A stretch of DNA of 64,000 nt, from NCBI RefSeq assembly GCF_036178145.1, contig NZ_CP108067.1, forward strand, positions 8,199,001-8,263,000, given 5' to 3'. This DNA comes from Streptomyces sp. NBC_00273 (GTDB lineage: Bacteria; Actinomycetota; Actinomycetes; Streptomycetales; Streptomycetaceae). Position 1 is the first letter of the stretch; each line of letters opens with the position of its first letter. Shown piece after piece: positions 34,856-43,502 of this stretch. A program made the position numbers and the translations under genes. The notes under the pieces are model-generated. The model made no database searches. It was not told the origin of the DNA and saw only the letters and a list, made by a program, of their open reading frames with translations.

Positions 34856-35353
34856 ATGCCCGTCACTTCCCAGCAGTTCCGCGAGATCTTCGGTTCCTTC
34901 CCGACCGCCGTCGCCGTCATCACGGCGATGGACGAGGACGGCGAGCCGCGGGGATTCACGTGCAACGCCGTCTGCGCCGTGTCCGCTTCGCCGCCTTTGC
35001 TGCTGATCGGGGTCGACAAGAAGTCCCAGACCCTCCCGGCGATCCTCTCCTCCCGGGCCTTCGCGGTGAACTTCCTCGCCGCGTCGGGCGCCGAGGCGTC
35101 GCGGATCTTCGCCGGCAAGGGTCAGGACAAGTTCTCGGGCATCGAGTGGCAGCCGTCCCCGGTGGCGGACGGCGCTCCCGTGCTGACCGACGTCGCACTG
35201 GCCGTCGCCGAGTGCCGCACGGAGCAGACGGTCGAGGCCGGTGACCACTGGCTGATCGTCGCGCGGGTCGACGGCGGAACCGTCTTCCCCCGCGAACCCC
35301 TGCTGTACTGCCAGGGCGCCTACAGCACCTGGCCGCTGCCGGCCGCCGTGTAG
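34856..35353 (+). CDS. Flavin reductase (partner of the luciferase-like monooxygenase)
   Basis: 165 residues from ATG 34856 (GTG 34847 also in frame). It is a split-barrel flavin reductase: FREIFGSFPTAVAVITAMDE, GFTCNAVCAVSASPPLLLI, FAVNFLA and the final HWLIVARVDGG. This is the HpaC/VlmR type that reduces FMN or FAD with NAD(P)H for a separate oxygenase. Its presence at the end of the operon supports a two-component monooxygenase with the first gene. A strong terminator follows within 13 bases. Confidence 0.9.
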   Translation: MPVTSQQFREIFGSFPTAVAVITAMDEDGEPRGFTCNAVCAVSASPPLLLIGVDKKSQTLPAILSSRAFAVNFLAASGAEASRIFAGKGQDKFSGIEWQPSPVADGAPVLTDVALAVAECRTEQTVEAGDHWLIVARVDGGTVFPREPLLYCQGAYSTWPLPAAV

Positions 35354-35365
35354 GTCGTCGCCGTC

Positions 35366-35396
35366 GTGCCGGGCCCGGCGTCCACGGGCCCGGCAC
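35366..35396 (+). terminator. Strong terminator ending the biosynthetic operon
   Basis: Perfect 12-bp stem GTGCCGGGCCCG / CGGGCCCGGCAC with a 7-base loop, 12 bases after the flavin reductase stop. Confidence 0.85.
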
Positions 35397-35493
35397 TCCG
35401 CCGGTCGGACCACACCCCGAAACCGCACCCCTGGACCTTGCCGCGCCCGGAGGGCGGGCGCACTTCCGGAGCCGTCGGCTCCACGTGCCCTGA

Positions 35494-35700
35494 TCGGGCC
35501 TGGTCGGCGTACGGTTCGCCGTCAGCCAGGGCCGCTCCTGGGGCTGGACCTCGGGCGGAATGATCGGGCTCCTGGTCGGTGCGGTGGTGTTCGGCGCCGC
35601 CTCCTTCGTGCTCGGCTTCGCGCTCCATGCCGGCTTCACCCTGCTCTCCGCCTCGTCCCGACGCCGTCGAAGGTCCTGGTCCTGGACGGGGCCGTACCTG
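35494..35700 (+). other. Possible membrane-protein fragment in the gap after the cluster
   Basis: The 354-base gap 35354-35707 holds the operon terminator and an open stretch that reads SGLVGVRFAVSQGRSWGW, then MIGLLVGAVVFGAASFVLGF and a second hydrophobic piece followed by basic residues. The only ATG (35560) has no ribosome site and the frame runs into the antisense 3' end of the next gene. It may be a gene remnant; I do not recognise it and do not call it a gene. Confidence 0.2.
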
Positions 35701-35707
35701 CTCTTGG

Positions 35708-36451
35708 TCAATGCGGAGCGGCCGGCCGGGCGAGTTGCGCCGGCGGGTCGGGAAGGGGTTTGGCGGTTCGGGTCCGCGGGAGTTCGGCGGTGGCCCACTG
35801 GACCTCGCCGCCCAGGCGGGCCTGGAAGCGCAGTAGTCCGCCGTCGGCGTCGATCCAGTAGCGGGTGTTGCCGAGCCGGCCGCTGCCCACGGGGGCGCCC
35901 GGCGCTCCCGGGCCGGCCGTGACGATGACGGGGACGTCGTCGATCCGGTCGTCGCGCAGCCAGCGGGCGTCGCTGCGGGCCAGGAGCTGGGCGTTGTCGG
36001 GCCGGTTGGATCCGAGGTGCAGGAGGAGGAGCAGCATCGAGTCCAGCGCGGCCGAGTGCGGCTGGAGCGGGTGGTGGTTCCACCCGGATGTGGGTGGCCG
36101 GTCGGGGAGGCCTCCGGTCCAGCGGGGTTGGTTGGCGACGCCGTTGGGGGTCCAGTGCACGAGCTCCCGGGTGGGAGGTGCGGCGTCGTCGCGGAGCTCT
36201 GCGTAGCCGTGGTGCCCGCGCCAGTCGATGCGTCCGGTGAGGGTGATGGTCCTGCCGCGGGACGGGATCGTGGCGGTGACGTCGCCGGTCCCGCGCCGGT
36301 AGGTGGTGAACCGGGCCAGTGCCATGCGGTCGGATTCCTCGGAGGTGAGGGGCCGGGGCGCGGCGGCCTTGCCGTCGTGGGTGGGGGCGGTGCAGGCGGT
36401 GAGCGCCAGAAGGGAGGCCAGCACGAGGGACAAGGCGGTGCGGTGGTTCAT
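35708..36451 (-). CDS. Lipoprotein of unknown function
   Basis: 247 residues. The ATG overlaps the upstream stop (ATGA). The signal peptide ends with lipobox LTAC (residues 17-20). The mature protein is predicted mostly beta (TATIPSRGRTITLTGRIDW, GYAELRD, RYWIDADGGLLRFQARLG), recalling LppX/LolA-like half-barrels of actinobacterial lipoproteins, but I cannot name the family. It is the second gene of a two-lipoprotein operon. Confidence 0.75.
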   Translation of the reverse strand: MNHRTALSLVLASLLALTACTAPTHDGKAAAPRPLTSEESDRMALARFTTYRRGTGDVTATIPSRGRTITLTGRIDWRGHHGYAELRDDAAPPTRELVHWTPNGVANQPRWTGGLPDRPPTSGWNHHPLQPHSAALDSMLLLLLHLGSNRPDNAQLLARSDARWLRDDRIDDVPVIVTAGPGAPGAPVGSGRLGNTRYWIDADGGLLRFQARLGGEVQWATAELPRTRTAKPLPDPPAQLARPAAPH

Positions 36452-37800
36452 CGGCGGTCCCGGCTACGGTCCGCGAGCAGCGTCGGTGGGGGCGGGGTGA
36501 CGTCCGCAGGATCGACGGGCGCCGGTGGTGCGACGGGTGTGGCGGGCGCGGTCTCGGCATCGGGGAGCTGCGGCTGTGCGGGAGGCAGGGGTACGTCGAG
36601 GAACGGGATTCCGGGAGGTGCCGGCGGGGTGGTCGGCAAGGTGTGGCCCCCCGGGGCAGGGGTGGTGCGACCCGGGCAGTCCATCGCTGCCGCCAGGTCT
36701 GCGGGCACCGTGCGCCCGAGCGGCCCGGTGAAGCAGTTGCCGCTGCCTGCGGCGTGAGCCGAGGCGAGGTAGGCGGCGTCGAAGGCGTTGGCGGCGAAGA
36801 CGTTGCCGGTCATCCGGTTGCCGATGGGCGGGAGGTCCTCCGTGGAGGTGAGGACCAGGCCCGCACGGGGATGGCCGGTGATGCGGTTGCGCGTGACGGT
36901 GTTGTCGCGACCGCCGGCGATGCCGAGGCCGATCCCGTAGCCGCCGTCGGCCTGTTCGGGGGTGTCGGCGGCGGTGTTGTCGGTGACGAGGTTGCCGGCG
37001 ATGGTCGCGCCGCTCTGGGGGGTGAGGGCTTCCAGGTAGTCCGAACCGATGGTCATCCCGACCCGGTTGCCGGTGAAGCGGTTCCCGACGATCCACAGGG
37101 GGCCGCTGGCGTTGGTGTTCTCGTAGCCCACCGCGTTGCGTTCCGCGGTGTTGCTGCGCACGAGGATCCCGCACGGCTTGCACTGCCCTACGTAGATGCC
37201 CGAATCGGCGCTGCCGGACGCATAGTTGTGCTCGATGGTCCCGTTGCGGGCGTTGAAGGCGTAGAGGCCGTAAAGACCGTTGTTCGCGGCGGTCACGTAG
37301 CGGACGCGGAAGCCGTCGAGCGGAGGGTCGGCCACCGGGTCGAGGCGGTGGTAGCCGTCGCTGCCGCGGCCGATGCCCTCGTCGCCGTTCTTCAGTCCGG
37401 TCACCAGGACGCCGTTCTGCAGGTGGCTCCGGACGGTGAGGTTCTCGACGGTGACGCCGGGCGCGGTGACCACGACGCCGTTGCCGCGCCGCCCCTCGCC
37501 GTCGATGACCACCCGATTGCGGTCGGTGCCGCGCAGGGTGACCTGGCGCGTGCGGACCCGTACGGTCTCGCGGTAGTTGCCCGGTGAGACCAGTACCAGG
37601 TCGTGGGGGCGGGCCCGTTCGAGGGCGGCGGTGATGGTCGGGGCCTCGGCGGGCACCCGGATGGTGCGGGGACCACGCGGGGCGTCGTCGCCGCGACCGG
37701 CGGTGTCGGCGGCACAGGAGATCGCCGTCGTACAGGCCAACAGCGTCGTGGCGATTCGGAGTCGGAGTCGGAGTCGGCGGGGGGAGCAGTAAACGGGCAC
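36448..37800 (-). CDS. Right-handed parallel beta-helix lipoprotein
   Basis: 450 residues from GTG 37800 (GAGGA upstream); a longer frame to 37899 would run into the divergent gene. The signal peptide ends in a lipobox-like AISC. Then comes IRVPAEAPTITAALERARPHD, which starts periplasmic NosD/pectate-lyase-type helices. The middle has repeated N-x-T/N-G turns (NNGLYGLYAFNARNGTIEHN, VGNRFTGNRVG, GNLVTDNTAA, TVTRNRITGHPRAG) typical of a beta-helix with Asn ladders. The last 60 residues are Pro-rich. The protein probably binds or cleaves a polysaccharide at the surface, but no catalytic residues could be assigned. Confidence 0.82.
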   Translation of the reverse strand: MPVYCSPRRLRLRLRIATTLLACTTAISCAADTAGRGDDAPRGPRTIRVPAEAPTITAALERARPHDLVLVSPGNYRETVRVRTRQVTLRGTDRNRVVIDGEGRRGNGVVVTAPGVTVENLTVRSHLQNGVLVTGLKNGDEGIGRGSDGYHRLDPVADPPLDGFRVRYVTAANNGLYGLYAFNARNGTIEHNYASGSADSGIYVGQCKPCGILVRSNTAERNAVGYENTNASGPLWIVGNRFTGNRVGMTIGSDYLEALTPQSGATIAGNLVTDNTAADTPEQADGGYGIGLGIAGGRDNTVTRNRITGHPRAGLVLTSTEDLPPIGNRMTGNVFAANAFDAAYLASAHAAGSGNCFTGPLGRTVPADLAAAMDCPGRTTPAPGGHTLPTTPPAPPGIPFLDVPLPPAQPQLPDAETAPATPVAPPAPVDPADVTPPPPTLLADRSRDRR

Positions 37801-37879
37801 GGTGGGACGTCCTCGTCCGGGAGCCCGCGGGGCGGGCCGCGACGGTCGGCGGTCGATCGTTGCTGCGTAGAGTACCCAC

Positions 37880-39049
37880 ATGACCACGCAGCGTGACAAC
37901 CCTTCGATGGTTCGCCGGTCCCTGCTCTGTGTGCTGCCCGCGGCGGCGGCCCTGGGGACGTGTCGCTCCGACGCCCCGTCGACCGCCCTCCCGAAACCGC
38001 GCGCGGTAGCGGTAGGGGGAGGGCCCGCCGTGCGCGGCGCGGTCGGGGCGGACGGTGCGCGTCAAGCGGGTGTCGATCGCCCGGCGCAGCCGCAGACCCA
38101 TGCGGTGGTGTCGGTGTACGACCTTGCCCGGGAAGCCGACGCGGCACGGGTGGCTGCTCGGGTGGGGGAGGCCGTCCTGGGGCTGACCGGGAAACCCGCC
38201 GAGGTGCTGGGCGTGGAGGGCGGGGACCTGACCGTGACCGTGGGGCTGGGGCCGCGCCTTGTCGGTCCTTCCGGGCGGGGTGTGCCCGGCGGGCTGGAAC
38301 TGCCGGCCTTCGCCCGTGAGGAACGGACGGCCCGTACGTGGGGCGGTGACCTGCTGGTGCAGGTGTGCGCGAGCGACCCGGTCGTCGTCGCCCTCGCCGA
38401 CGCGCGTCTTGCGGAGGTCCTCGCCGTCGAGGGGGTGTCGGTCAGGTGGTCGCAGGCGGGCTTCCGGCCGCCGGGCGGCGGTCCCGTCCGCAACCTGCTG
38501 GGTTTCCCGGACGGGATCGAGAACCCCCGCACGCACCCCGAGTTGGACCGTGAGGTGTGGCTGGACGGCCCCGGCCCGTTCGCCGACGGGACGATCGCCG
38601 TCGTACGGCGGCTGCGCATCGACGTCAGCGGCTTCCTCGCCCAGTCCACCGTCCGCCAGGAGGAGGCGATCGGCCGCCGCAAATCGGACGGCGCACCGCT
38701 CAGCGGCGGGGACGCACCGGGCCGGCTCGACCTGTCGGCGAAGACCTCGCGCGGCCGGTACCTGGTGCCGGCCATGGCGCACGCCCGGCGGGCCAATCCG
38801 AACGCCACGGGCAGTGGACGGATGCTCCGCCGGGGGTACAGCTACCGCAACGAACCCGGGGACCAGGGGCTGCTCTTCGTGAGCTTCCAGCGCGGGCTGC
38901 GGACCTTCACCGCTACGCAGCGGCGCCTGGACGACGGTGACGACCTGATGCGGTTCGTGACGGCCACGGCCTCCGGAGCGTTCTTCGTACCGCCGGCCTT
39001 CACCCCCGAACGGCCCCTTGGGGGAAGCCTCTTGGGGGAGTGGGGGTGA
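37880..39049 (+). CDS. DyP-type haem peroxidase, exported
   Basis: 389 residues from ATG 37880, diverging from the lipoprotein operon with only 80 bases between starts. The N-terminus has a twin-Arg plus hydrophobic stretch (MVRRSLLCVLPAAAALG), so Tat or lipoprotein export is likely. The DyP signature GFPDGIENP (catalytic Asp) and the proximal-His region AHARRANPNATG are present, and LFVSFQRGL lies near the haem pocket. DyP enzymes oxidise dyes, aromatics or haem using peroxide. The operon lacks EfeU/EfeO, so it is not a complete iron-uptake (EfeUOB) set. Confidence 0.9.
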   Translation: MTTQRDNPSMVRRSLLCVLPAAAALGTCRSDAPSTALPKPRAVAVGGGPAVRGAVGADGARQAGVDRPAQPQTHAVVSVYDLAREADAARVAARVGEAVLGLTGKPAEVLGVEGGDLTVTVGLGPRLVGPSGRGVPGGLELPAFAREERTARTWGGDLLVQVCASDPVVVALADARLAEVLAVEGVSVRWSQAGFRPPGGGPVRNLLGFPDGIENPRTHPELDREVWLDGPGPFADGTIAVVRRLRIDVSGFLAQSTVRQEEAIGRRKSDGAPLSGGDAPGRLDLSAKTSRGRYLVPAMAHARRANPNATGSGRMLRRGYSYRNEPGDQGLLFVSFQRGLRTFTATQRRLDDGDDLMRFVTATASGAFFVPPAFTPERPLGGSLLGEWG

Positions 39050-39082
39050 ATCCGTTCTTCAGCGCCCACTCCGCGATGGGAC

Positions 39083-39158
39083 GGGTCACTCAATAGTGCG
39101 AATCGGGCGTCACGCCCTTTCAGGGAAGATCGACAACGAGAAACGATGGGTCACTCAA
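39083..39158. promoter_or_regulatory. Direct repeat pair upstream of the SdrD-B protein gene, with a small terminator between
   Basis: GGGTCACTCAA occurs at 39083-39093 and again at 39148-39158, 65 bases apart on the same strand (about six helical turns). Between them, GGGCG-TCA-CGCCC followed by TTT (39105-39120) looks like a terminator for the peroxidase gene. The repeats could bind a regulator of the downstream gene. Confidence 0.35.
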
Positions 39159-39196
39159 CGTGTTCACTGCTACTGTGCGTGACATTGAGGAGTGTC

Positions 39197-41416
39197 TTGA
39201 AAGCCCTGAGGAAAACCTTGGTGGCAGTCGCCGCCGGCCTCGCGCTGACCACGGGCGTGCTCCAGCAGCCCGCCCTCGGCGTCGATCCCAGCGACGGCAC
39301 CGTCCGCATCAAAGTCATCCGTGACTCCAACACCAACGGCCGCTACGACAGCGCGACCGAACCCCCGGCAGCCGGCATCACCGTCGAGCTGACCGACGTC
39401 GACGGCAACCAGGTCACCGGCGTGACCGGCCCCGACGGAGTCGCGGTCTTCCCGCCGAACACCGTCCTCACCGGCGGCAAGTACTACGTGCGGATGAAGA
39501 TGCCGGGCGGCTCCTTCCTCCAGCCCACCTTCGGCGCCTCCGGCGGCCTCGCGTCGAACGCGACCGTCGTCGACGTCATCGACGGGGACGCCGAGCTCAC
39601 CATGGGCGTGCGCAACCCGGCCGACTGGTGCGAGGACAACCCCCGGCTGAGCACCGTCTGCCAGGTCGCCGCCGTCAAGACGGGCGGCGTGCGCACCACG
39701 GTGACCTTCAACTTCGACGAACGCGGCGACAGCAACAGCGGCAACACCACCACCCTCGCCACGCGCAACGACACCGGCAACACCTACGGCGTCGCCTACC
39801 ACCGGCAGCAGCGCCGCATCTTCACCGGCGCCCATGCCAAGCGGCACACCGTCTACGGCCCGGGCGGCCAGGGCGCCATCTACGTCACCCCCCGCAACGG
39901 CGGCGCCACGACGCTGTTCACCACCGTCCCCGGCGCCGGCACCACCGCGCACCAGGACTCCGTCCGCCTCGACGGCCCCTTCGTCGGCGTGGTCGGCAAG
40001 GAGTCCCTCGGCGACATCGACATCTCCGAGAACGACCGGCAGCTCTACGCCGTCAACCTCAACGACCGACGCCTGTACACGTACAACGCCGGGCAGCCGA
40101 CCGCCGCGGCGCCGGTGACCTCCGTGGCCATCCCCAATCCGGGCTGCCGGGCCGCGAGCGACTGGAGGCCCTTCGGGCTCGGCGTGCGCGACGGTGTCGT
40201 GTACGTCGGTGGTACCTGTTCGGCCGAGTCCACCCAGAACGCGGCCGATCTCCAAGCGGCCGTGTGGACCTACAACCCGGTCACCGCGACCTTCGGTGCG
40301 ACGCCGCTCCTCACCAAGACCCTCAACTTCCCGCGCGGAGAAGCCGCCGTGGGGACTCCCACGTCCAACCGCTGGTACCCGTGGACGACCAGCGCCGCCA
40401 CCTTCCCGGCGCCGAGCCAGATCGTCGCCCACCCCGAGCCGATCCTCAGCGACATCGCCATCGAGAGCAACGGCGACATGGTCCTCGGCTTCCGCGATCG
40501 CTTCGCCGATATGACCGGCTTCCAGATGGAGCACCCCAACCCCGCCTACGGCGGACTGCACTCCACCATCTCGGGCGGCGACCTCAACCGGGCCTGCCGC
40601 AAGCCGGACGGTTCCTTCGAGTGGGAGGGCACCGGAAACTGCCCGAACAACGCCCCGACCCGGCCCAACGGCGGCCAGGCCGCCAACGTCGTCGAGTTCT
40701 ACCCGGGTGAGAACTGGCCCAACGTCCACCAGGAGGTCGCCCAGGGCGCCATCGGCCTCTCGCTGCGCGAGGGCCGCCTCGCCGGCACCGCCCTGGACCC
40801 GACCAACCAGGCCTGGACCGGCGGCATCGGCTTCTTCGACCGCACCACGGGAAGTCGCGGCACGAACACCTTCGAGCACGGCTTCAGCATCCAGAAGCTC
40901 AACGACCCGCTCGACGGCGGCTTCGGCAAGGCCAACGGCCTCGGCGACCTCGAAGTCCTCTGCGACGAGCCGGCCGTCCAGATCGGTAGCCGCGTTTGGT
41001 ACGACCGCAACAAGGGCGGCGCCCAGAGCGTCGACGACGACGAACCGGGCATCCCGGGCGTCACCGTCCAGCTCCTGGCCGAGGACGGCACCCTGATGGC
41101 CACCGTCCGCACCGGCGCCGACGGCGCCTACTACTTCGGCCCCGAGCACGGCGTCCGCCCCAACACCAAGTACAAGATCCGCTTCGACAAGTCCACTGCC
41201 GACACCAGCGTGATCAACTCGCGCCGCCCGCCCGCCGCCAGCGGCCTCGTCTGGTCGCCCGTGCAGAGCGCCGGCCCCGGCTCCACCGACATCGACTCCG
41301 ACGCCCTCCCCGAGACCACGAACACCGGCCAGTACGCCGCCGCCGAAGTGACCACAGGCGCACCCGGCACCGTCGACCACACCATCGACGCCGGCCTCTA
41401 CATCAACCGACTCTGA
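39197..41416 (+). CDS. Secreted protein with SdrD B-like domains and a beta-propeller-like middle
   Basis: 739 residues if started at TTG 39197, which has GAGGAG four bases upstream; ATG 39146 is in frame but has no ribosome site. A signal peptide (KALRKTLVAVAAGLALTTG) leads to a first SdrD/Cna B-type domain (GTVRIKVIRDSNTNGRYDS, TGPDGVAVFPP). Then a long region has propeller-like strands (LYAVNLNDRRLYTYNAG, GVRDGVVYVGGTC), and a second SdrD B domain near the end begins IGSRVWYDRNKGGAQ with Asp/Asn calcium-type ligands. No LPxTG sorting motif is present, so it is probably released or loosely held. The role may be adhesion or binding. Confidence 0.85.
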   Translation: MKALRKTLVAVAAGLALTTGVLQQPALGVDPSDGTVRIKVIRDSNTNGRYDSATEPPAAGITVELTDVDGNQVTGVTGPDGVAVFPPNTVLTGGKYYVRMKMPGGSFLQPTFGASGGLASNATVVDVIDGDAELTMGVRNPADWCEDNPRLSTVCQVAAVKTGGVRTTVTFNFDERGDSNSGNTTTLATRNDTGNTYGVAYHRQQRRIFTGAHAKRHTVYGPGGQGAIYVTPRNGGATTLFTTVPGAGTTAHQDSVRLDGPFVGVVGKESLGDIDISENDRQLYAVNLNDRRLYTYNAGQPTAAAPVTSVAIPNPGCRAASDWRPFGLGVRDGVVYVGGTCSAESTQNAADLQAAVWTYNPVTATFGATPLLTKTLNFPRGEAAVGTPTSNRWYPWTTSAATFPAPSQIVAHPEPILSDIAIESNGDMVLGFRDRFADMTGFQMEHPNPAYGGLHSTISGGDLNRACRKPDGSFEWEGTGNCPNNAPTRPNGGQAANVVEFYPGENWPNVHQEVAQGAIGLSLREGRLAGTALDPTNQAWTGGIGFFDRTTGSRGTNTFEHGFSIQKLNDPLDGGFGKANGLGDLEVLCDEPAVQIGSRVWYDRNKGGAQSVDDDEPGIPGVTVQLLAEDGTLMATVRTGADGAYYFGPEHGVRPNTKYKIRFDKSTADTSVINSRRPPAASGLVWSPVQSAGPGSTDIDSDALPETTNTGQYAAAEVTTGAPGTVDHTIDAGLYINRL

Positions 41417-41438
41417 CCCCGCCCGAGGCGTGTCCGTC

Positions 41439-41473
41439 CCGTCGTAGCGCGCGAGATACCCGCGCTACGACGG
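41439..41473 (+). terminator. Terminator hairpin after the SdrD-B protein gene
   Basis: Perfect 13-bp stem CCGTCGTAGCGCG / CGCGCTACGACGG with a 9-base loop, 22 bases after the stop. The rest of 41417-41775 shows only a second weak hairpin (GAGAAGC-CCA-GCTTCTC, 41537-41553) and no gene. Confidence 0.85.
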
Positions 41474-41775
41474 CGGCGCACGCAGCATCGGGCACAAGTC
41501 GCAGACGAACCCGACCGTCAGTTCATCCGGCCCGAGGAGAAGCCCAGCTTCTCTTGAAGTCGTCGCAGACGTCCGCCTGACCTCGAACGATGCTGCGGAG
41601 AACGTCGAGCACGGCGCTGCCGCGGGACGGTGAGCAGAGGTCGTACCCGGAGCGGGCCCTCCCTCGTCCGCGCGACATGCGGCGAGCTGCGCTGCGCCCA
41701 CCCGGCCGCGGCTGCTCCACCCGGGGTGTCGACGTGTTCACGTCAGATTCACCTGCCCCCGGGATCCTGGGCTCC

Positions 41776-43254
41776 ATGGCCCTCAGTAGACGAGCACTAC
41801 TGGCACAGGCAGCCGCTTCGGTCACCGCCGTCGCCGCCCCCTCACCCACTGTCGGAGCGGGCGGGGGAGCCGCACCGACCACGACCACGATCCTGCGCGG
41901 CACGATCCCGCCCGGCGCACCGGACTTCGTGTACGTGCCGCTGGACGTCCCCTCTGGCGTGCGCGAGTTGCGGGTCTCCTACCGCTACGACAAGCCGCCC
42001 ACCCCGCCGGGCACGCCGGGAAACGCCCTCGACATCGGCCTGTTCGACGAGCGGGGCACCGCGCTCGGCGGCCGCGGCTTCCGCGGCTGGTCCGGCGGAG
42101 CCCGAAGCGAGTTCTTCCTCCGTGCGGACGAAGCCACCCCCGGCTATCTGCCGGGACCGCTGGAACGCGGCCGCTGGCAGATAGCCCTCGGCCCCTACAC
42201 CGTGGCACCGCAGGGCCTGCCCTACGAGATCACCGTCACGTTCGTCCACGGTGCACCGGCACCTGTCGTCCCCGTGGCCTACCCGCCCCAGCGCATTCCG
42301 GGCCGGGGCCGTGCGTGGTATCGCGGGGACTGCCACATCCACTCCGTACACTCCGACGGCCGCCGCACCCCGACCGAGATCATCGCCCTCGCGCGCGCCG
42401 CCGGCCTGGACTTCGTCAACACGTCCGAGCACAACACCCACAGTTCCCACGCCGCCTGGGCGGACGCCGCCGACAGTGGGCTCCTCGTACTCACCGGTGA
42501 GGAGGTCACCACACGGACCGGCCACGTCCTGGCCGTGGGCACGGACCCGGGCACCTTCATCGACTGGCGCTACCGGGCCCGTGACGGCCGCTTCGCACGA
42601 TTCGCCCGCGTCGTCCGGCAGGCGGGCGGCCTGGTCGTGCCCGCCCATCCGCACGCCACCTGCATCGGCTGCGCCTGGAAGTTCGGCCTCGGGGAGGCCG
42701 ACGCCGTGGAAGTGTGGAACGGCCCCTGGACGGCCGATGACGAGGTGTCCCTGGCCTCCTGGGACGCCACCTTGTGCGGGGCGAACGGTGCCCGCTGGCT
42801 GCCCGCTCTGGCACACAGCGACTACCACCGCGACCCGGACCGCATCGGGGGACCCCAGACCGTCGTCCTGGCCGACGACCTGTCCCGCGAGTCGATACTG
42901 GCGGGGCTGCGCGCCGGACGGGCCTACGCCGCCGAATCCTCGGCCGTCTCCGTGGACTTCACCGCGGTCACCCCGCGGGGGGCCCACGCGGGCATCGGGG
43001 AGGGGCTGGCCGTGGCCGGTCCGGACGCGGAGGTCCTCGTACGGCTGTCGGTGACTGGTGCGGAGGGCTGCGAGCTGCGGCTGGTGACGGACCAGGGCCT
43101 GGCCCTCACGGTGCCCGCGGCGACGGTCCTCGAATGGCGCACGACACCCGCCCGCACCGCCTACGTCCGCGCCGAAGTCCGACATCCACCCCAGGCGCCG
43201 CCCCTCCCCGGGCCGCCGGCCGCCCTCACGAACCCGATCTGGTTGCGCCCCTGA
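41776..43254 (+). CDS. CehA/McbA family metallohydrolase with PHP domain, Tat-exported
   Basis: 492 residues from ATG 41776. The N-terminus LSRRALLAQAAASVTAVAAP is a twin-arginine signal. After a beta-sandwich-like region (about 40-170), the PHP metal site appears: YRGDCHIHSVHSDGRR, VNTSEHNTHSSH, VVPAHPHATC and LAHSDYHRD supply the His/Asp/Glu metal ligands. A C-terminal beta domain follows. CehA/McbA members hydrolyse aryl carbamates or phosphoesters; the substrate here is not determined. The gene stands alone behind a terminator. Confidence 0.88.
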   Translation: MALSRRALLAQAAASVTAVAAPSPTVGAGGGAAPTTTTILRGTIPPGAPDFVYVPLDVPSGVRELRVSYRYDKPPTPPGTPGNALDIGLFDERGTALGGRGFRGWSGGARSEFFLRADEATPGYLPGPLERGRWQIALGPYTVAPQGLPYEITVTFVHGAPAPVVPVAYPPQRIPGRGRAWYRGDCHIHSVHSDGRRTPTEIIALARAAGLDFVNTSEHNTHSSHAAWADAADSGLLVLTGEEVTTRTGHVLAVGTDPGTFIDWRYRARDGRFARFARVVRQAGGLVVPAHPHATCIGCAWKFGLGEADAVEVWNGPWTADDEVSLASWDATLCGANGARWLPALAHSDYHRDPDRIGGPQTVVLADDLSRESILAGLRAGRAYAAESSAVSVDFTAVTPRGAHAGIGEGLAVAGPDAEVLVRLSVTGAEGCELRLVTDQGLALTVPAATVLEWRTTPARTAYVRAEVRHPPQAPPLPGPPAALTNPIWLRP

Positions 43255-43269
43255 CGATCGCGGAAGCCC

Positions 43270-43400
43270 ACCTCCGACCCGGTGGTGGCCCGGTCGGTCG
43301 TGCGGTACACCTGGGACCTCTCCCTCGACCAGCTCGCACGCGGCGGCAACGCTTTCGCCCGTCTCGCCACTCGTATGGCGCTGAGGTTCCGAACGAACGG
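43270..43400 (+). pseudogene. Remnant of a STAND/NB-ARC-type NTPase gene
   Basis: In the plus strand from about 43282 the frame reads VVARSVVRYTWDLSLDQLAR followed by GGNAFARLATRMALRF. The phrase TW-LSLD-L in front of an ARPLLRLL-like stretch is characteristic of the winged-helix region of large Streptomyces NB-ARC/TPR regulators. No start, Walker motifs or repeats remain, so it is a short decayed fragment. Confidence 0.4.
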
Positions 43401-43502
43401 CGCGGAGGTTCAAGTACGTGCCGTGTCGACATTCCTAAGATTCGACGGCAGAGGGGAAACCCGGCTGTTCCTGGGCGGGTACACACCAAGGACGAGAAAC
43501 TC

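Noticed and set aside
23970..35353. Valanimycin/azoxy-type cluster
   Set aside because: It shares the ideas of a synthetase, a monooxygenase and a flavin reductase, but the synthetase is AsnRS-like rather than SerRS-like, no VlmA-type transferase is seen, and glutamate mutase, ATP-grasp and PP-loop genes are not part of that pathway.
37880..39049. EfeB of an EfeUOB iron uptake system
   Set aside because: The peroxidase is DyP-type, but no EfeU permease or EfeO gene is adjacent.
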